Assembly: GCA_021927905.1 (NCBI GenBank) | Contig: BLLK01000074.1 | Location: forward strand, 434,001 to 498,000 | Length of the DNA: 64,000 bases | Source: Chaetoceros tenuissimus | Taxonomy: Eukaryota; Bacillariophyta; Thalassiosirophyceae; Chaetocerotales; Chaetocerotaceae | Direction of reading: 5' to 3' | Shown: positions 37,444-47,952 of the stretch, piece by piece | How positions within the stretch are numbered: the stretch's first letter is position 1 | Layout: the number at the start of each line of letters is the position of its first letter | Made by a program: the position numbers and the translations under genes | The notes under the pieces: generated by a model | Told to the model about the DNA's origin: nothing | Database searches by the model: none | Seen by the model: the letters and a program-made list of their open reading frames with translations, nothing else

Positions 37444-39033
37444 ATGAGCGGAGCATGTTCCGTAAGAACAAGATCGTCTTCGACGACTACTTCTTCAAGT
37501 AGATATCGAACTCTATCTAGAACTAGTACCATTGACGAGAGGTAAGTTGTCATGATGCGAATGAGTAAAACATAGATAGTCTCTTTGTGATTGGCTCAGC
37601 ATTTTGCCTTTAGTCTCTTTGGAGAACCCTGTCGCAAAACAATTCAGAGAAAAAGATCTCTCGCTAATAAGAAACAAGAAGAGAGTCAAAGCGTCACAAA
37701 TGTTATTGGAAAGAAGGACGTCGATACAATTTCGAAAAGGTGTTTGTCGGAAGCATCCAATTCAATGCCAATGCAAAAAGATTTTGCATCGCCAAATCAA
37801 CAACAGTTGGAAGAAAAACGCCTTCAAGCCAAGTTGAGAAAAGATCGTATAATCCAAATAGAATTTGAACGATCTAAACAGGCCAATCAAAAGAAAACTA
37901 CTGCTCCAACCAAAAGTGCAGAAGTTGAGAAATACAAGGAGCAAAATGAAGACATTGTGAAACTTCTCAACACATGCAAACAACGAGCTGCAGCGTTTGC
38001 AATCAGAGACCAGCAATTAAGAGATAAAGCTATCCGTGAAAAGGATGAACAAGATTACGAACGGATGATGGATCTTGAAATGGAAATCAATAGGTTGAAA
38101 GATATAGCAGCTCGTGAAAAGGAAGAAGAAGCTAGAGTCCAGAAACTCATCAAGGATCGAAAGGTGATTGAAGATCAAATCAAGGAACGACAGCATCAAC
38201 GCTTACTACAAGAAGAAGCAAGGGATCAAGAAAACAAGAAAATGTTGGAAACCATCAAGAAATATGAAGAGGAAGATGCTGAGAAAGCGAGACAAAAGAA
38301 GGAGTATACGAGAAAGGCAAAGATGGAAATATTGAAACGCAATGAAGAAATTTTGAAGGAAAGAGAAGCCAAAAAAGAGTTTGAAAGAAGGCAGGAAGCT
38401 ATGATTGTCAATTATTTGACAGAACAGGACGAAAAGCTCCGTAAGCGAGAAGAGGAAGAAGCCGAGGCTCAACGCAAAAAGGTGGAGTTGCAAAAGAAAC
38501 TATTGGAAAGTCAAACGAAAGCACTCGATAAAAGGTCTGAAATGGATGAATTGAGAGCCCGTAGAGCTGCTGAAGAAAAGGAAAGACAGCATAGACAACG
38601 TGAGCTCGAAGAGGCACAAAAGAGAAAAAGAGATCGGGAAATCATGCACATGTCTCGACAAAAGCAACAAGAAGAGCGTAGACTCAAGAAAGAGCAAGAA
38701 GAAGACGAAAAGAGAAGTGAATATATGAATGCTCTACGTCATGCAGAAGAAATGGCAAGAAGAGAACAAGACGAGTCTGAATTAGCAAAGAAGAAGAATG
38801 CCGAATTACGTCATATGTTACAGCAACAAATCCAAGAGAATGAAAACCGAAAAAAGATTGAAGAAAAGGAAAAGAGAAAGGAGGGACAAGCCTTACTAGA
38901 TAAAATGAGTCAAGAGAAGGAGAAACTTGGAAGGATTCGCCAGGAAATGGTATCAGAAATGCGAGCTCAAGGAGTGAAGGATAATTATTTTGGGGAGATG
39001 ATGAACATGGACCTTGAAAAGATGTTGCAGTAA
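37444..39033 (+). CDS. CFAP45: CFAP45-like axonemal coiled-coil protein
   Basis: Two exons (37444-37541, 37614-39033; 72-bp intron) give 505 residues. Almost the whole chain from about residue 110 is charged alpha-helix with long Glu/Lys/Arg/Gln heptads. Three features point to CFAP45 (CCDC19) among such proteins. The N-terminus reads SRYRTLSRT...DERSLFG, like the YRT...DESLFG start of animal CFAP45. A first helical segment has KQRAAAFAIRDQQL, matching the CHAIRDAQI region. The C-terminus ends EMRAQGVKDNYFGEM, like the ELRATGLPEKY end. Length also fits (human about 550). CFAP45 is a microtubule inner protein of doublet microtubules in motile cilia. Without exon 1 the family start is lost, which supports the spliced model. 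A trichohyalin-like coiled coil of other function is the alternative. Confidence 0.75.
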
Positions 39034-39080
39034 AGTCATAGTATAATTCTCTATCGTTCTAGTCTTACTTTGTATTCTAT

Positions 39081-39590
39081 TTACATATGCACTTCTTGTA
39101 CCTTTTCCGCTAAAGAAGCATTCGTCTCACTATCATCATCATCCTCGTCTACTTCTTCCTTCCCTTCAACAATGATGAATTGATTCAATTCATCCCATAA
39201 TTTTTGTCGCTCTTCTCCTTCTTTTGCCCCAGTCAATTTAGCAGAAATTTCTTCATCATTCGAAGCATACCATAATTTACACACATATTCATCTCCTTCT
39301 TCCAAAGGAAAGCCATGTTGATCCGAAACATATATAGGAGGCCCTTTTGCCAACAACCGTCTCAATTCCGCTTGACAATCTGTCTTTTTGACACGATCGA
39401 TATATTGTTGAAATTGACTATTGAGCAAATGTTCCACTACCGATTGTTCAAATTGAGCCGGTTTCCACTTCATACTTGGATAGACGCAGTATTCGACATA
39501 GTTTTCATCTTCTTCTGTAATGTCTTCCATGGTACATAGACAACACATTCCTTCTGTTGGCTTCCCATGTTCACTCTGTGACTCTGACAT
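39081..39590 (-). CDS. uncharacterised acidic protein
   Basis: Single exon, 169 residues, tail to tail with the CFAP45-like gene 47 bp away. A CCLC pair lies near residue 17 (GMCCLCTMED). A compact central region follows (FEQSVVEHLLNSQFQQYIDRVKKTDCQAEL, PPIYVSDQHGFPLEEGDEYVCKLWY). The C-terminus is acidic (EEVDEDDDDSE). No signal peptide or membrane segment. The even composition, the ordered core and its position make it a likely gene, but I do not recognise a family. Confidence 0.65.
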   Translation of the reverse strand: MSESQSEHGKPTEGMCCLCTMEDITEEDENYVEYCVYPSMKWKPAQFEQSVVEHLLNSQFQQYIDRVKKTDCQAELRRLLAKGPPIYVSDQHGFPLEEGDEYVCKLWYASNDEEISAKLTGAKEGEERQKLWDELNQFIIVEGKEEVDEDDDDSETNASLAEKVQEVHM

Positions 39591-39699
39591 TTTTATTTGT
39601 CGTGATGCTGGATGTTGGTTCGATTTTATTTCAATAGTAATATGTTGGAGTTGTAAATGTGCGTCGCGTTTTTATTTTCATTCTCTTTTTGGTAGTAAA

Positions 39700-39730
39700 T
39701 TCACAACTTGCGTGAGTAAGTTGCGCATGG
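39700..39730. promoter_or_regulatory. CAACTTGCG motif pair upstream of the gene at 39590
   Basis: The block tcacaacttgcg, a short spacer and aagttgcgc hold the same 9-mer in two orientations. It sits about 110 bp upstream of the minus-strand start at 39590. A similar cluster lies at 42934-43033. Its read from the other strand ends in ttgtgaattt, like the cctgtgaattt near 43030. Confidence 0.35.
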
Positions 39731-39838
39731 CTAGAAATTTTTTATATGGCTATAAAGTGTAACTAATTTTCCGTTCTATCTATTTTACACCTTTTTAGCC
39801 CAGCCCGCCTCATTTCAAACCACAGCCATCGAAAGTCT

Positions 39839-40066
39839 TCAAAACACAACACATGTAATGAAAACAAAAACAAAATACAACAAGTATTGTTGTAACCAAA
39901 TGCACCTGGCTCTCCACACAGAGAGACTATATGCAAGCCAAAATATAGCCCAAGTACCTACTCCCACCACTGAATACAGCGGTATGACGAAATCTGGATG
40001 AGAATAGCTCCTTCGAAGACGAATTGTAGCATCAATGTAAGTCAAATGTTTCATTTCATTGTTCAT
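39839..40066 (-). CDS. small membrane protein, possibly NDUFA4/COXFA4-like
   Basis: A 75-codon frame. The middle part, SHPDFVIPLYSVVGVGTWAIFWLAYSL, resembles the N-terminal membrane helix of the NDUFA4/COXFA4 family, where a conserved HP, IPL and G-x-G precede the helix. In that family a P-D-V-x-W segment follows the helix; here there is only RCIW. The last 25 residues (QQYLLYFVFVFITCVVF) are unlike the family. The true 3' part may therefore lie in another exon, with a donor near the AGCCAG|GTGCAT step. If correct, it would be a small inner-mitochondrial-membrane subunit of the respiratory chain. Low confidence because of length. Confidence 0.3.
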   Translation of the reverse strand: MNNEMKHLTYIDATIRLRRSYSHPDFVIPLYSVVGVGTWAIFWLAYSLSVWRARCIWLQQYLLYFVFVFITCVVF

Positions 40067-40515
40067 CTCTCACTTTACAAAATCTCACTGCTCTTCATCC
40101 ACAAAGGCTCCTGACAAGCAGAAGTAAGGCATTTGCCTCTTTTCAAAGCCATAATACAATTCGAAATAGAAAAAACACAACAATCAACCTCACAAGATAC
40201 TATTTAGTCAACCCGAGTCCCAAGTGAGCCAGCTATCAGTATCTTGATTGAGCGTAACTGAAGAAACCACTGCAAAAGTTAAAGTGTTCACAGTTTAGGG
40301 TTCTGTGGCATCTGTCTATTGACAGGTACGTCCCCTTGCAGTGGTTTTCTTTTCAGGAGCGAAACACACATCTCTATATGGCGAAGTGCAATTAAATTGC
40401 ATACTTTAGTCTGAGTGTTTCAATGTGTTAGCTACCCAACCCCATACCCAACAATCAACCTGTCTAATGTCATAATATAAACATATATAAATTTAAATAC
40501 GAAATTAGATTTAGA
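40067..40515. other. 449-bp intergenic region with one inverted repeat
   Basis: No gene seen. A 12-bp perfect inverted repeat (aaaccactgcaa at 40265-40276, ttgcagtggttt at 40336-40347) can form a hairpin with a 59-nt loop. The loop contains a smaller cctgtcaatagacag-like hairpin. It lies about 170 bp beyond the 3' end of the recombinase gene. Confidence 0.55.
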
Positions 40516-42830
40516 TTATTCCTCAGCATCTTCCTGAGGCTCTTCCTGTGCTTCTTTCATTTTCTTAAGCCAAGTCGCAACACTGGACCTTGACATATTC
40601 TTCTTGCTCATGTCCAAGGAAATTTGATTGCCAATTCCAGAGACTGTATTCTTAGACCTACCTTTAGCACTAGTATCCAAGTTTAGAACATTTCTATACT
40701 CAACCATCACCAATTCTTGGATTCCCAAGACTCTTTGCTTTAATAAAGATGATTGATCCTGTGTCTGCTTTAGTATATTAAAATCTTCATCTGTCATACA
40801 AAGAGAAATAAATTCAAGCCCACGCTCAACTTTCTTCTTACTACCTCTTGATGTATTTGGAACTTCCCATGCCTTTATTGCTTCCTTTGATCTCACATTA
40901 CGAAAACTTCCTTTCCCATGGAAATATAACAGACATTGTGATATTGACTTAACATCTGCCTGTGGAACATTTGCTACACCTCCACCAGTAAGTTGACTTG
41001 CCTCAGCCAATGTCGCAACTAGAGATCTTGGTCTCTGTACTGTTACAGATGCTGTAGAGACACCTGTGGCTACAGGCAATGCTACCTGTTGAGGTGTGGA
41101 CATAACTTGAGGAGTTGTAATAATGGTATTTGTTGTGAGTATGTTTTCTTGCACACATTGATCTAGCTGATGAGTACAAGTTGCAACTGAGAGTTGAAGA
41201 GATTGAAGAGCTGATAGAACCATTTGATGGTTGCTACCATCTTCAACTAAGGAAGCAGTAACAAAGGATTCCTTTAGCTTTGTGCTCCATGCTACAAGCT
41301 GCTGCATAGCTGACATTTCATTTCTGCCAATATCACAATCATTTCCCACTGTAACAAGTTTGTGGATAATCTCATGGCTTGGATGGTCAACACGAATATC
41401 ATTGAAGTACATAATGGCAGAAGCTACAACTTCTTCTATCATTGGGCGGAGTTTCCCTTCCCTTCCAAATAGATTGGTGAAGTGAGGATCATAATGGACA
41501 AGTTTATCAATAAACTTATTGAAAACCTCAACATTTTCAGGTCCCAAAGAAAAGAAGGTTGGAGCAGCTGGCGCCATGTGGCAATCTTGGTACTCACACA
41601 AGCCTAAGCCTCCTGGCAAGGTATTCATAGGATTATTCCTGTCCACATATCTATCACTATTTGATCCACTAGCATGACCAGACCTATTGGTCTCTTCAGT
41701 ATCATTAATATCCCTATGAATGCGCAGTGTTGTTGTTGCTCCATATCTCAAAGATTTTGCACTGTAGTGCTTTTGGAGGTCCTTTGGAATTGATCTGCGG
41801 ATTGTACTTGTAAGCACTTTAGTGACAGCATCCTTCTTTTTCTTTTGTAATTCAAAGAAAGTACAATCAGCACCAGATCCCCTATTTTCAAATGCATTAG
41901 CTGGTCTAATTAATCCATCTGCCATTACAATATGTAGAAACATGCAAAAATAAAAGTCTGTCAAATAAGTCTCAGGTCCATATCTCATGTGAACAAAGCA
42001 CATGGCATAACGCATGAGGGTTTTGGCTTCCCTCCAAAGTCCAACAGTACACCTGAGGAATGGGTCGTATCTGAATTCATTCCACTTAAGGAATTTTACT
42101 TCCCCCCCACGCCCATCAGCATGGTATGTAGTTGCTATGTAGGACATCTTATTGTAGTGACTAGGGGATGGATTTCTAAAATGATAAAAGGAATGTTAGT
42201 TCTGCAGAGGATGAAGTTTGTCAATAGGATATTTACTTACTGAAATAACTGTCTTTGAATAAAGGTCAAGTCAATGTTTGATGTAGTTGCGTCCTTACTT
42301 GTAGATCCAATAGTAAGAGGTCTGTAAGTTCTGTTTCTGAGATCCCTATAAAGAGGAAAAGTTTTATCATCAATCGGTTCTTCCATATTATGTTGGGTCC
42401 TGCGCAGGGAGGAGGTAAAGCTTGCCACTAAGTCTTTCCACCAAGACATATGCTCCACTTCTGGTTCCTTCAGCCATGGATGACTTGGGAACGTTTTACT
42501 CAAAATAACCCTCACTCTACAGAAGTAACCTTTGGCGCTCCCTTCTGCTAGAGGTCTTGGTTCAGTAGTGTTCCTATTCAAGTAGGGATTTGTTTGTAGC
42601 CAGTCTAAGAAATCTGTTAAGATGATCACTGCGTTCTCTTCTTCTACATCTTCATAAGTGAGTTTGTCAATTGAAGGTAATTTTTTCTCAACTGAAAGGA
42701 ATGTATTGAAGTGGTCACAAGCTGCTTTATCATAATTTTGCGTGGACTCTGCATTCTGGATCTGGCGTGGGACAAGGCTAGACCTGCCTGTTGGGGAGGT
42801 AGAAGGTCTGCTATTACTATTATCATTCAT
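40516..42830 (-). CDS. tyrosine recombinase, Crypton-like
   Basis: Two exons (42830-42241, 42175-40516; 65-bp intron, junction LFQ|NPSPSHYNK) give 749 residues. The N-terminal 200 residues look like a SAM-like core-binding domain (NYDKAACDHFNTFLSVEKKL, AKGYFCRVRVILSKTF). The catalytic domain shows GRGGEVKFLKW with R219, AKSLRYGATTT with R340, SGHASGSNSDRY with H364 and Y373. This is the R...(H)xxR...H...Y set, with Lys in place of the usual first His of HxxR. The C-terminal 300 residues are Thr/Val/Gln-rich, then helical and basic, and could bind DNA. Eukaryotic, intron-bearing tyrosine recombinases of this kind belong to Crypton DNA transposons or host genes derived from them. The frame is intact. 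No clear ends of an element could be fixed, so a domesticated gene is possible. Confidence 0.78.
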
Positions 42831-42933
42831 CTTGACAAGTTTTTAAGTTTATGAAGGTGAAAACAAAATGGTGTTCACTCAATGTTGTGTCGTTGGAAAA
42901 AAAAGAAGAAAAATCAGCATTTCTCGTGCGTGG

Positions 42934-43033
42934 CAACTTGCGTGGTGCTCTAGCTGTATTCTGCAGCGCAAGTTGAGTGGCTAGAGTGATTGTACGTGGA
43001 GCGCAACTTGCGCACTTTCGTGCGCAACCTGTG
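42934..43033. promoter_or_regulatory. cluster of CAACTTGCG/CGCAAGTTG motifs upstream of the recombinase
   Basis: Within 100 bp the motif occurs at 42934 (forward), 42967 (reverse), 43001-43013 (palindromic gcgcaacttgcgc) and 43022 (gcgcaacctgtg variant). The first lies about 100 bp upstream of the recombinase start. They could be binding sites of the recombinase, element-end subrepeats, or ordinary promoter elements shared with the gene at 39590. Confidence 0.4.
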
Positions 43034-43121
43034 AATTTTTGATGGCTTGCGAAGCGAAGACCCAATGACTGTGGCTCTTTTCTTCTCTTCTCTTTTGTCA
43101 ACACTGTCATCCATTCATTTA

Positions 43122-43129
43122 TGACGTCA
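43122..43129. promoter_or_regulatory. perfect CRE palindrome (TGACGTCA)
   Basis: Exact TGACGTCA about 112 bp upstream of the adenylyltransferase start at 43241, in a region also upstream of the recombinase. A bZIP (CREB/ATF or aureochrome) site is inferred. Confidence 0.35.
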
Positions 43130-43240
43130 TTGACAAAGAACATTTCATAATATTTCGTCAATAGTTTTCTTGGAAAAACACACATACAACAGCGAAGAAG
43201 TACATCTTACTACTTCTCCAAACAATACAATACTATATAA

Positions 43241-44149
43241 ATGAAGAGAGTCTGTCTATTTGGCCTATCTGCAAATCCACCAACTGGAAATGGGGGACAT
43301 GTTGGAATCGTCAAAGCATTGAGTGCCCTTCCTTTGCATCCTCAACAAGAAAACAGTCGAGAGAAATTTGATGAGATTCGAGTATTGCCAGTCTACAGAC
43401 ACATGTTTGCAGTAAGTCTCCTTGTTTCTATATTACATGATGGTAGTAAAAGTTATCTGACTATTGACTTTTAAAAGTCAAAAAGAGGCAAACAGGCATC
43501 GTACGATGATCGACTTGAAATGTGCAAATTGGCTTTTCAAGATATACCACGAGTCATTGTTTCAGATGATGAACGAATTTGCTTTCACAAAATTGCAAAT
43601 GAAAAAGGAATGTAAGTATCGTATTCAACTTATGTTTTGATGTATTCAAGAATTTATAGGAGTCTCATGTAGTAGTGCTTTCCAAATCAAAGAGTGAATC
43701 AAGAAGAAATGAACAAATTGAGAGTAGGAACGGCTGAACTTTTGGAAATGCTCATGGAACAAGAACCAATGACAGAATTTAGTTTTGCACTTGGACAAGA
43801 TACATTTATGGATTTGACTACCTTTAAATGGAGGCGGACAAGAGATATTTTTTCACTTTTGAATGCAAGATTGGTTGTCTTTCATAGAAAACAACAACAA
43901 GAATCGGATCATGAGGATGCTTGTGATGTATTACAACAAAGAATTTGCCATATAGCAAAGGAATTGAAGGAAGTATGTCCTACTTTGGAGGAAAATCTAA
44001 CCATTGTGCATGTAAAATTGTCGTCGATAAGTTCGACCAAAGTGCGGGAGACTACAGATGAATCTTTTCTTCAAGAGGCACTTCATCCACATGTTTTGCA
44101 ATATATAAAAGACAAGCAATTGTACGCTTTCTCACAAAACATAAACTAA
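43241..44149 (+). CDS. nicotinate/nicotinamide-nucleotide adenylyltransferase-like
   Basis: Three exons are proposed (43241-43411, 43478-43611, 43693-44149), giving 253 residues; the third acceptor is the least certain. The start KRVCLFGLSANPPTGNGGHVGIVKAL is a nucleotidylyltransferase start: the G-x-(F/S)xPxxxGH motif holds the ATP phosphates. Exon 2 has YDDRLEMCKLAF, the usual R..M...A helix. Exon 3 has FSFALGQDTFMDLTTFKW (the G.D....L..W motif). It ends in ISSTKVRE, the I-S-S-T-x-x-R signature that contacts ATP. The reaction joins ATP to NaMN or NMN to make NAD precursors. Pantetheine-phosphate adenylyltransferase is a less likely alternative because of the exon 3 motifs. Confidence 0.85.
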
Positions 44150-44215
44150 AACATGGAATGTTTAAATAATCCTAATAATTACAGATATGATGGGAACTGA
44201 TGCTCATTATTGAAC

Positions 44216-47066
44216 CTACAACAGACTTGCCTGAGTTCCACCTGCCATACATTTGTTCAACACATTATTCAAATTGCTTGGCTTGAAAGGTTTACTAAAA
44301 ACTCCATCAAACCCACACGGAGGCGAGGAGCTATCAATTACATTGGCAGAGCAAATATATACATTGTTTTGCCGTGCCACTCGATTCTGTTTCTCCCATT
44401 CTCGGAAATGCGTTATGCATGTTGTACCATGCATTACTGGCAATTCGTCATCCATGAAGACACAGTCCCAATTTCTCATTTTCATGAGATTGAGTGCTTG
44501 TTCTCCATCACCTACAGTTACACATTTCCAACCATTGCGTTCAATGCATCTCATCATTGCCTTGGCAATAGATTTCGTGTCTTCTACAAGCAAACAGGTT
44601 TTTTCCGGTTCAGGTTCATCACCCGACACAGATGATGCAGTTGAGTGACTGCCTACCTCTATCTCGGATTGAGGATTGATCAGATAGGTCAAATGCTGTC
44701 TGTTCTGCTCTAATTGGTCAAGCTTATCGGATATTTGATGTATTTCATCACTATCAATCAGTCCCTTCAACACTTTCATTGGGAGAGGTTTAGGAATGAA
44801 TTTGTTCATACCGACATCCAGTCCACGGTTTCCGTCACTTTCATCCGCGTGAGCACTGATTCCAACAATATACTGTGGTAGAGATGGTACTTTCATGTTA
44901 GCTATGATATTTGTAGGTACATAGGTAGTGTTTCGAAATTACTATGCAGTGACTTACCTGATCAAACCATTCACGGTTAGATTTTTCCCATTCACGATAT
45001 TGTTTGACACAATCCATACCGTCCATTATCGGCATCAAAAAGTCACAAAGTACAATATCGAAAACAGTACTCTTCATTTCGTTCAATCCCTGAAGACCAT
45101 TCTCTGCGAGTTTTACCTCGAATCCCATATTTGTGAGAGCCCTATGAAGTACTTTTCGGATAACCTTGGAGTCATCAATGACAAGAGCACACTTCTTTCG
45201 TTTCATCCGTTTGCTATCAGAACATTCGCTTATTGTCTCTGGGTCAGTTTCACTCACTTTTCGCTTCGATACTTCCACCTGTGGACTCGAATTCTTTAAC
45301 TTGGCGACGACTTCTTCCATTGGCTTCTGTACCTCTAGTTGTTCCAAAGAATTTTCTTCATTTCCTTGTTCATTTAAGTTTTCAATCTCGATGTCTTTCA
45401 TTGGTTTGCCGCCATCTTCCAAATCGTCATTGCATTCAGTAGTGGGAGTCACAATCGAAGCTGGTTGAGTATCCTCCATTTCTTCTTCAATATTAACTTT
45501 CTCAATACTATCACAAGCATCATCGACGAGTTCAGTAAAACAATTCATCATGGTAGAGGAAGGATGCTGCAAAACGTCAGTATCAGCAGCAATGTCTATA
45601 TCCCTTGCACGATATCCTCGAAGTAAAGCATTCGCTGCATTCTCACTTAACTTTTCGATCGCAGGAACCTTGAACCAGAACACACTTCCAACAATTTCTT
45701 CATTCTTTCCAATACAAGGACGATATCCATAAGTCCCACCGCAACCTGAAATCAGTTCCGATACACTATACAATCCTAGACCTAACCCTCCAATATCAGA
45801 TCCTTGACTAAGTCGGAGACCTCCATCAGCGGTAAATAATTCCGCGACTTTTTCATTTTGAATGCCTGGCCCAGAATCGGTACATTCCACCAACATATAT
45901 TTACGATGAGCACTCATGTTTGATGAATCTTCTTCAGTAACTTGAGTAGTAATAGATTCCTCCGTCATGGAGATATGAAAGTCAACAACTCCACTTTGGG
46001 AAACCTTGCAAGCATTGGTAAGAAAGTTCAAGGAAGATCGAAAGACCGCTAGAACATCACCATGAATGACTTGTGGTACATCATCATCCACACGGAAATT
46101 CAAAGCTGCACGTTTCGGATAGGCAGCCATGACATGTTGAATAGATTCAATAAGATTTTTAATATTCAAAGAACCAGATTCATGATTTTCCAAGTCAGTT
46201 TCACCAAGAGGTACACCGCGAAATTTCTTGATGGACTGTAGGCAAATGTTGGACATGATATCGACACATTCTTTGGTGTGTCTCATAGTTTCCCTCTGAG
46301 ATCTCGTCATGAGACTTCTTAGTTCTTGATCTTCCATGATGAGTCCCATGTTTAGTTGGATGGAAGTCAGTGGTGTAATCAAGTCATGAGAAGTACATGC
46401 AATTTGTCTAGAATGATCATTTTTGGATCGTTCATATTCTAGCTTTTGCTCATTCAACTGTTCCATGACAAGAGCGGCAATTTCTCTCAAATTTTGCTTT
46501 TCATCTAAACTCAATCCTTTGGGACGAGGTTTCGTATCAATGATACAGAACGTACCAAGTTTATATCCTTCAGGAGTGACGAGGGGGGAACCTGCATAAA
46601 AGCGAATTTTCGGATCACCAGTGACAAGAGGGTTATTCTTGAACCTTGAATCTTCAAAGGTATCATTTACAATGAATAAATCAAGCTTGGATAAAATGGC
46701 ATGTGCACAAAAGGCAGCTTTACGAGGAGTTTCTCGGACTTCCCCTAGTCCTCTATTAGAAGCAAACCACTGTCGGCCTAGATCTACTAGAGATACAAGA
46801 CATATCTTGACATCAAATATTCTAGCCGCGAGAGCAGTCAGTCTTTCAAAGGAAGGTCTACGATCTGTATCTAGGATTCTGTAAGATCTTAATACTTGTA
46901 GTCGCTCGAGTTCGGTAGCTAGACTTTCCTTTTCCGAGGTTTCTTCTTGTAGATTGGCAACTTTCCAATCTAGTTCTGCACATGTCTGACATTTAGACAG
47001 AGCTTCCAAGAGGGCTGCTTCTGACTCGTAATCATTCACGGTACCATTCTTGGCAGGAGATGGCAT
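44216..47066 (-). CDS. hybrid histidine kinase: GAF, kinase core, two receivers
   Basis: Best model: exon 1 47066-44954, a 52-bp intron, exon 2 44901-44216, giving 932 residues. Order of domains: a GAF sensor (about 71-205; FDVKICLVSLVDLGRQWF, GTFCIIDTKPRPKG) and the HisKA box SHDLITPLTSI with phospho-His H227. The ATPase domain has NFLTNACKVS, ECTDSGPGI and GGLGLGLYSV. A linker with acidic patches leads to receiver 1 (ALVIDDSKVIRK, phospho-acceptor in LCDFLMPIMDG). Exon 2 completes receiver 1 (VGISAHADE, FIPKPLP). Receiver 2 is complete (CLLVEDTKSIAK, CVFMDDELPVMHG, VFSKPFKP). No membrane segment, so it is a soluble sensor. GAF domains bind small ligands or bilins, but a chromophore Cys cannot be claimed. 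The ligand is unknown. A canonical gtaagt 4 nt earlier would break the frame. Confidence 0.85.
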
Positions 47067-47952
47067 AGTGGAACTTAGGTGTTTGAAGTGTTGTTCAGAA
47101 TGTTTATAGTAAATAATAAAATGAGAAAGAGTTTCGGTAGGGTTGGTTTTTAGGAAGGATGAAGATATCAGGAAAATGAAAGGAAGGAAAAAAGTATCTT
47201 CAGTTGACTATTGAGAGATGGTTGGTAGGGAAGGGCTGCGTAGATAAGCTATGTACTAGATTGGTATGAGACAAAAACTGATAAATACACATTGAAGTTG
47301 ATAAAACATCTGGAGGGAATGAAATGTCAGCTTCCCAAGTCAATCGGTTTTGATAAAATATAAATGTCAAAGGAACGAAGTTAGTGTAATCATTCACGAG
47401 CATGACCAACTATGACACTTCCAATTTAAGACATTGCTTAGGAACGCTTAGGAAGGAATGTACCGCACAGAAATGACTCTATTAAGCAATTACTCTCGTC
47501 TTGAGTATGGATTTATTTCATTATGCTTGGTAGCTTACTGCATCTTTAAGTTTCTCTTCTATTGCATAGATTTTTCTGCAAAACATCGTATGAGACTCAC
47601 TTTATCAGCAGTAAGGAATCTTTCCGTATTCAAAATATTGTTCTCCCCTTCGCATTTTTCAGTTCACCAAAAATGCCAACAGACACATTCGGAAACAACC
47701 AGCTCGACATACATACGATTGAAATATCTTTTCAAACATCCTCAAGTTGACGCAGAATCTGTTTGTAGTGTGAATATGTTTGACCACGTGTTCATTCAAT
47801 GGCTATCCACTATTTTTATCTAGCCATTTGAATTATACTGACACCATCCGTTTTATTCCCATTTTTGCAAAAATTTCATTTTGCTTTGACAAAACATGCT
47901 TCATTTTTCATGCTTCTTTCATAAATCAAAGCAACAAAAATCAAAAAGTAAA
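47067..47952. other. 886-bp divergent intergenic region, no gene seen
   Basis: It separates the histidine kinase (minus) from the membrane protein (plus). A 121-codon frame at 47458-47823 has no family resemblance and is not called. Nothing else is evident. Confidence 0.5.

Noticed and set aside
42823-43185. 120-codon minus-strand frame upstream of the recombinase
   Set aside because: Overlaps the recombinase start by a few bases and runs through the motif cluster; looks like promoter sequence read by chance.
47458-47823. 121-codon plus-strand frame
   Set aside because: Low-complexity hydrophobic start, no start context, no family signal; sits in the kinase promoter region.
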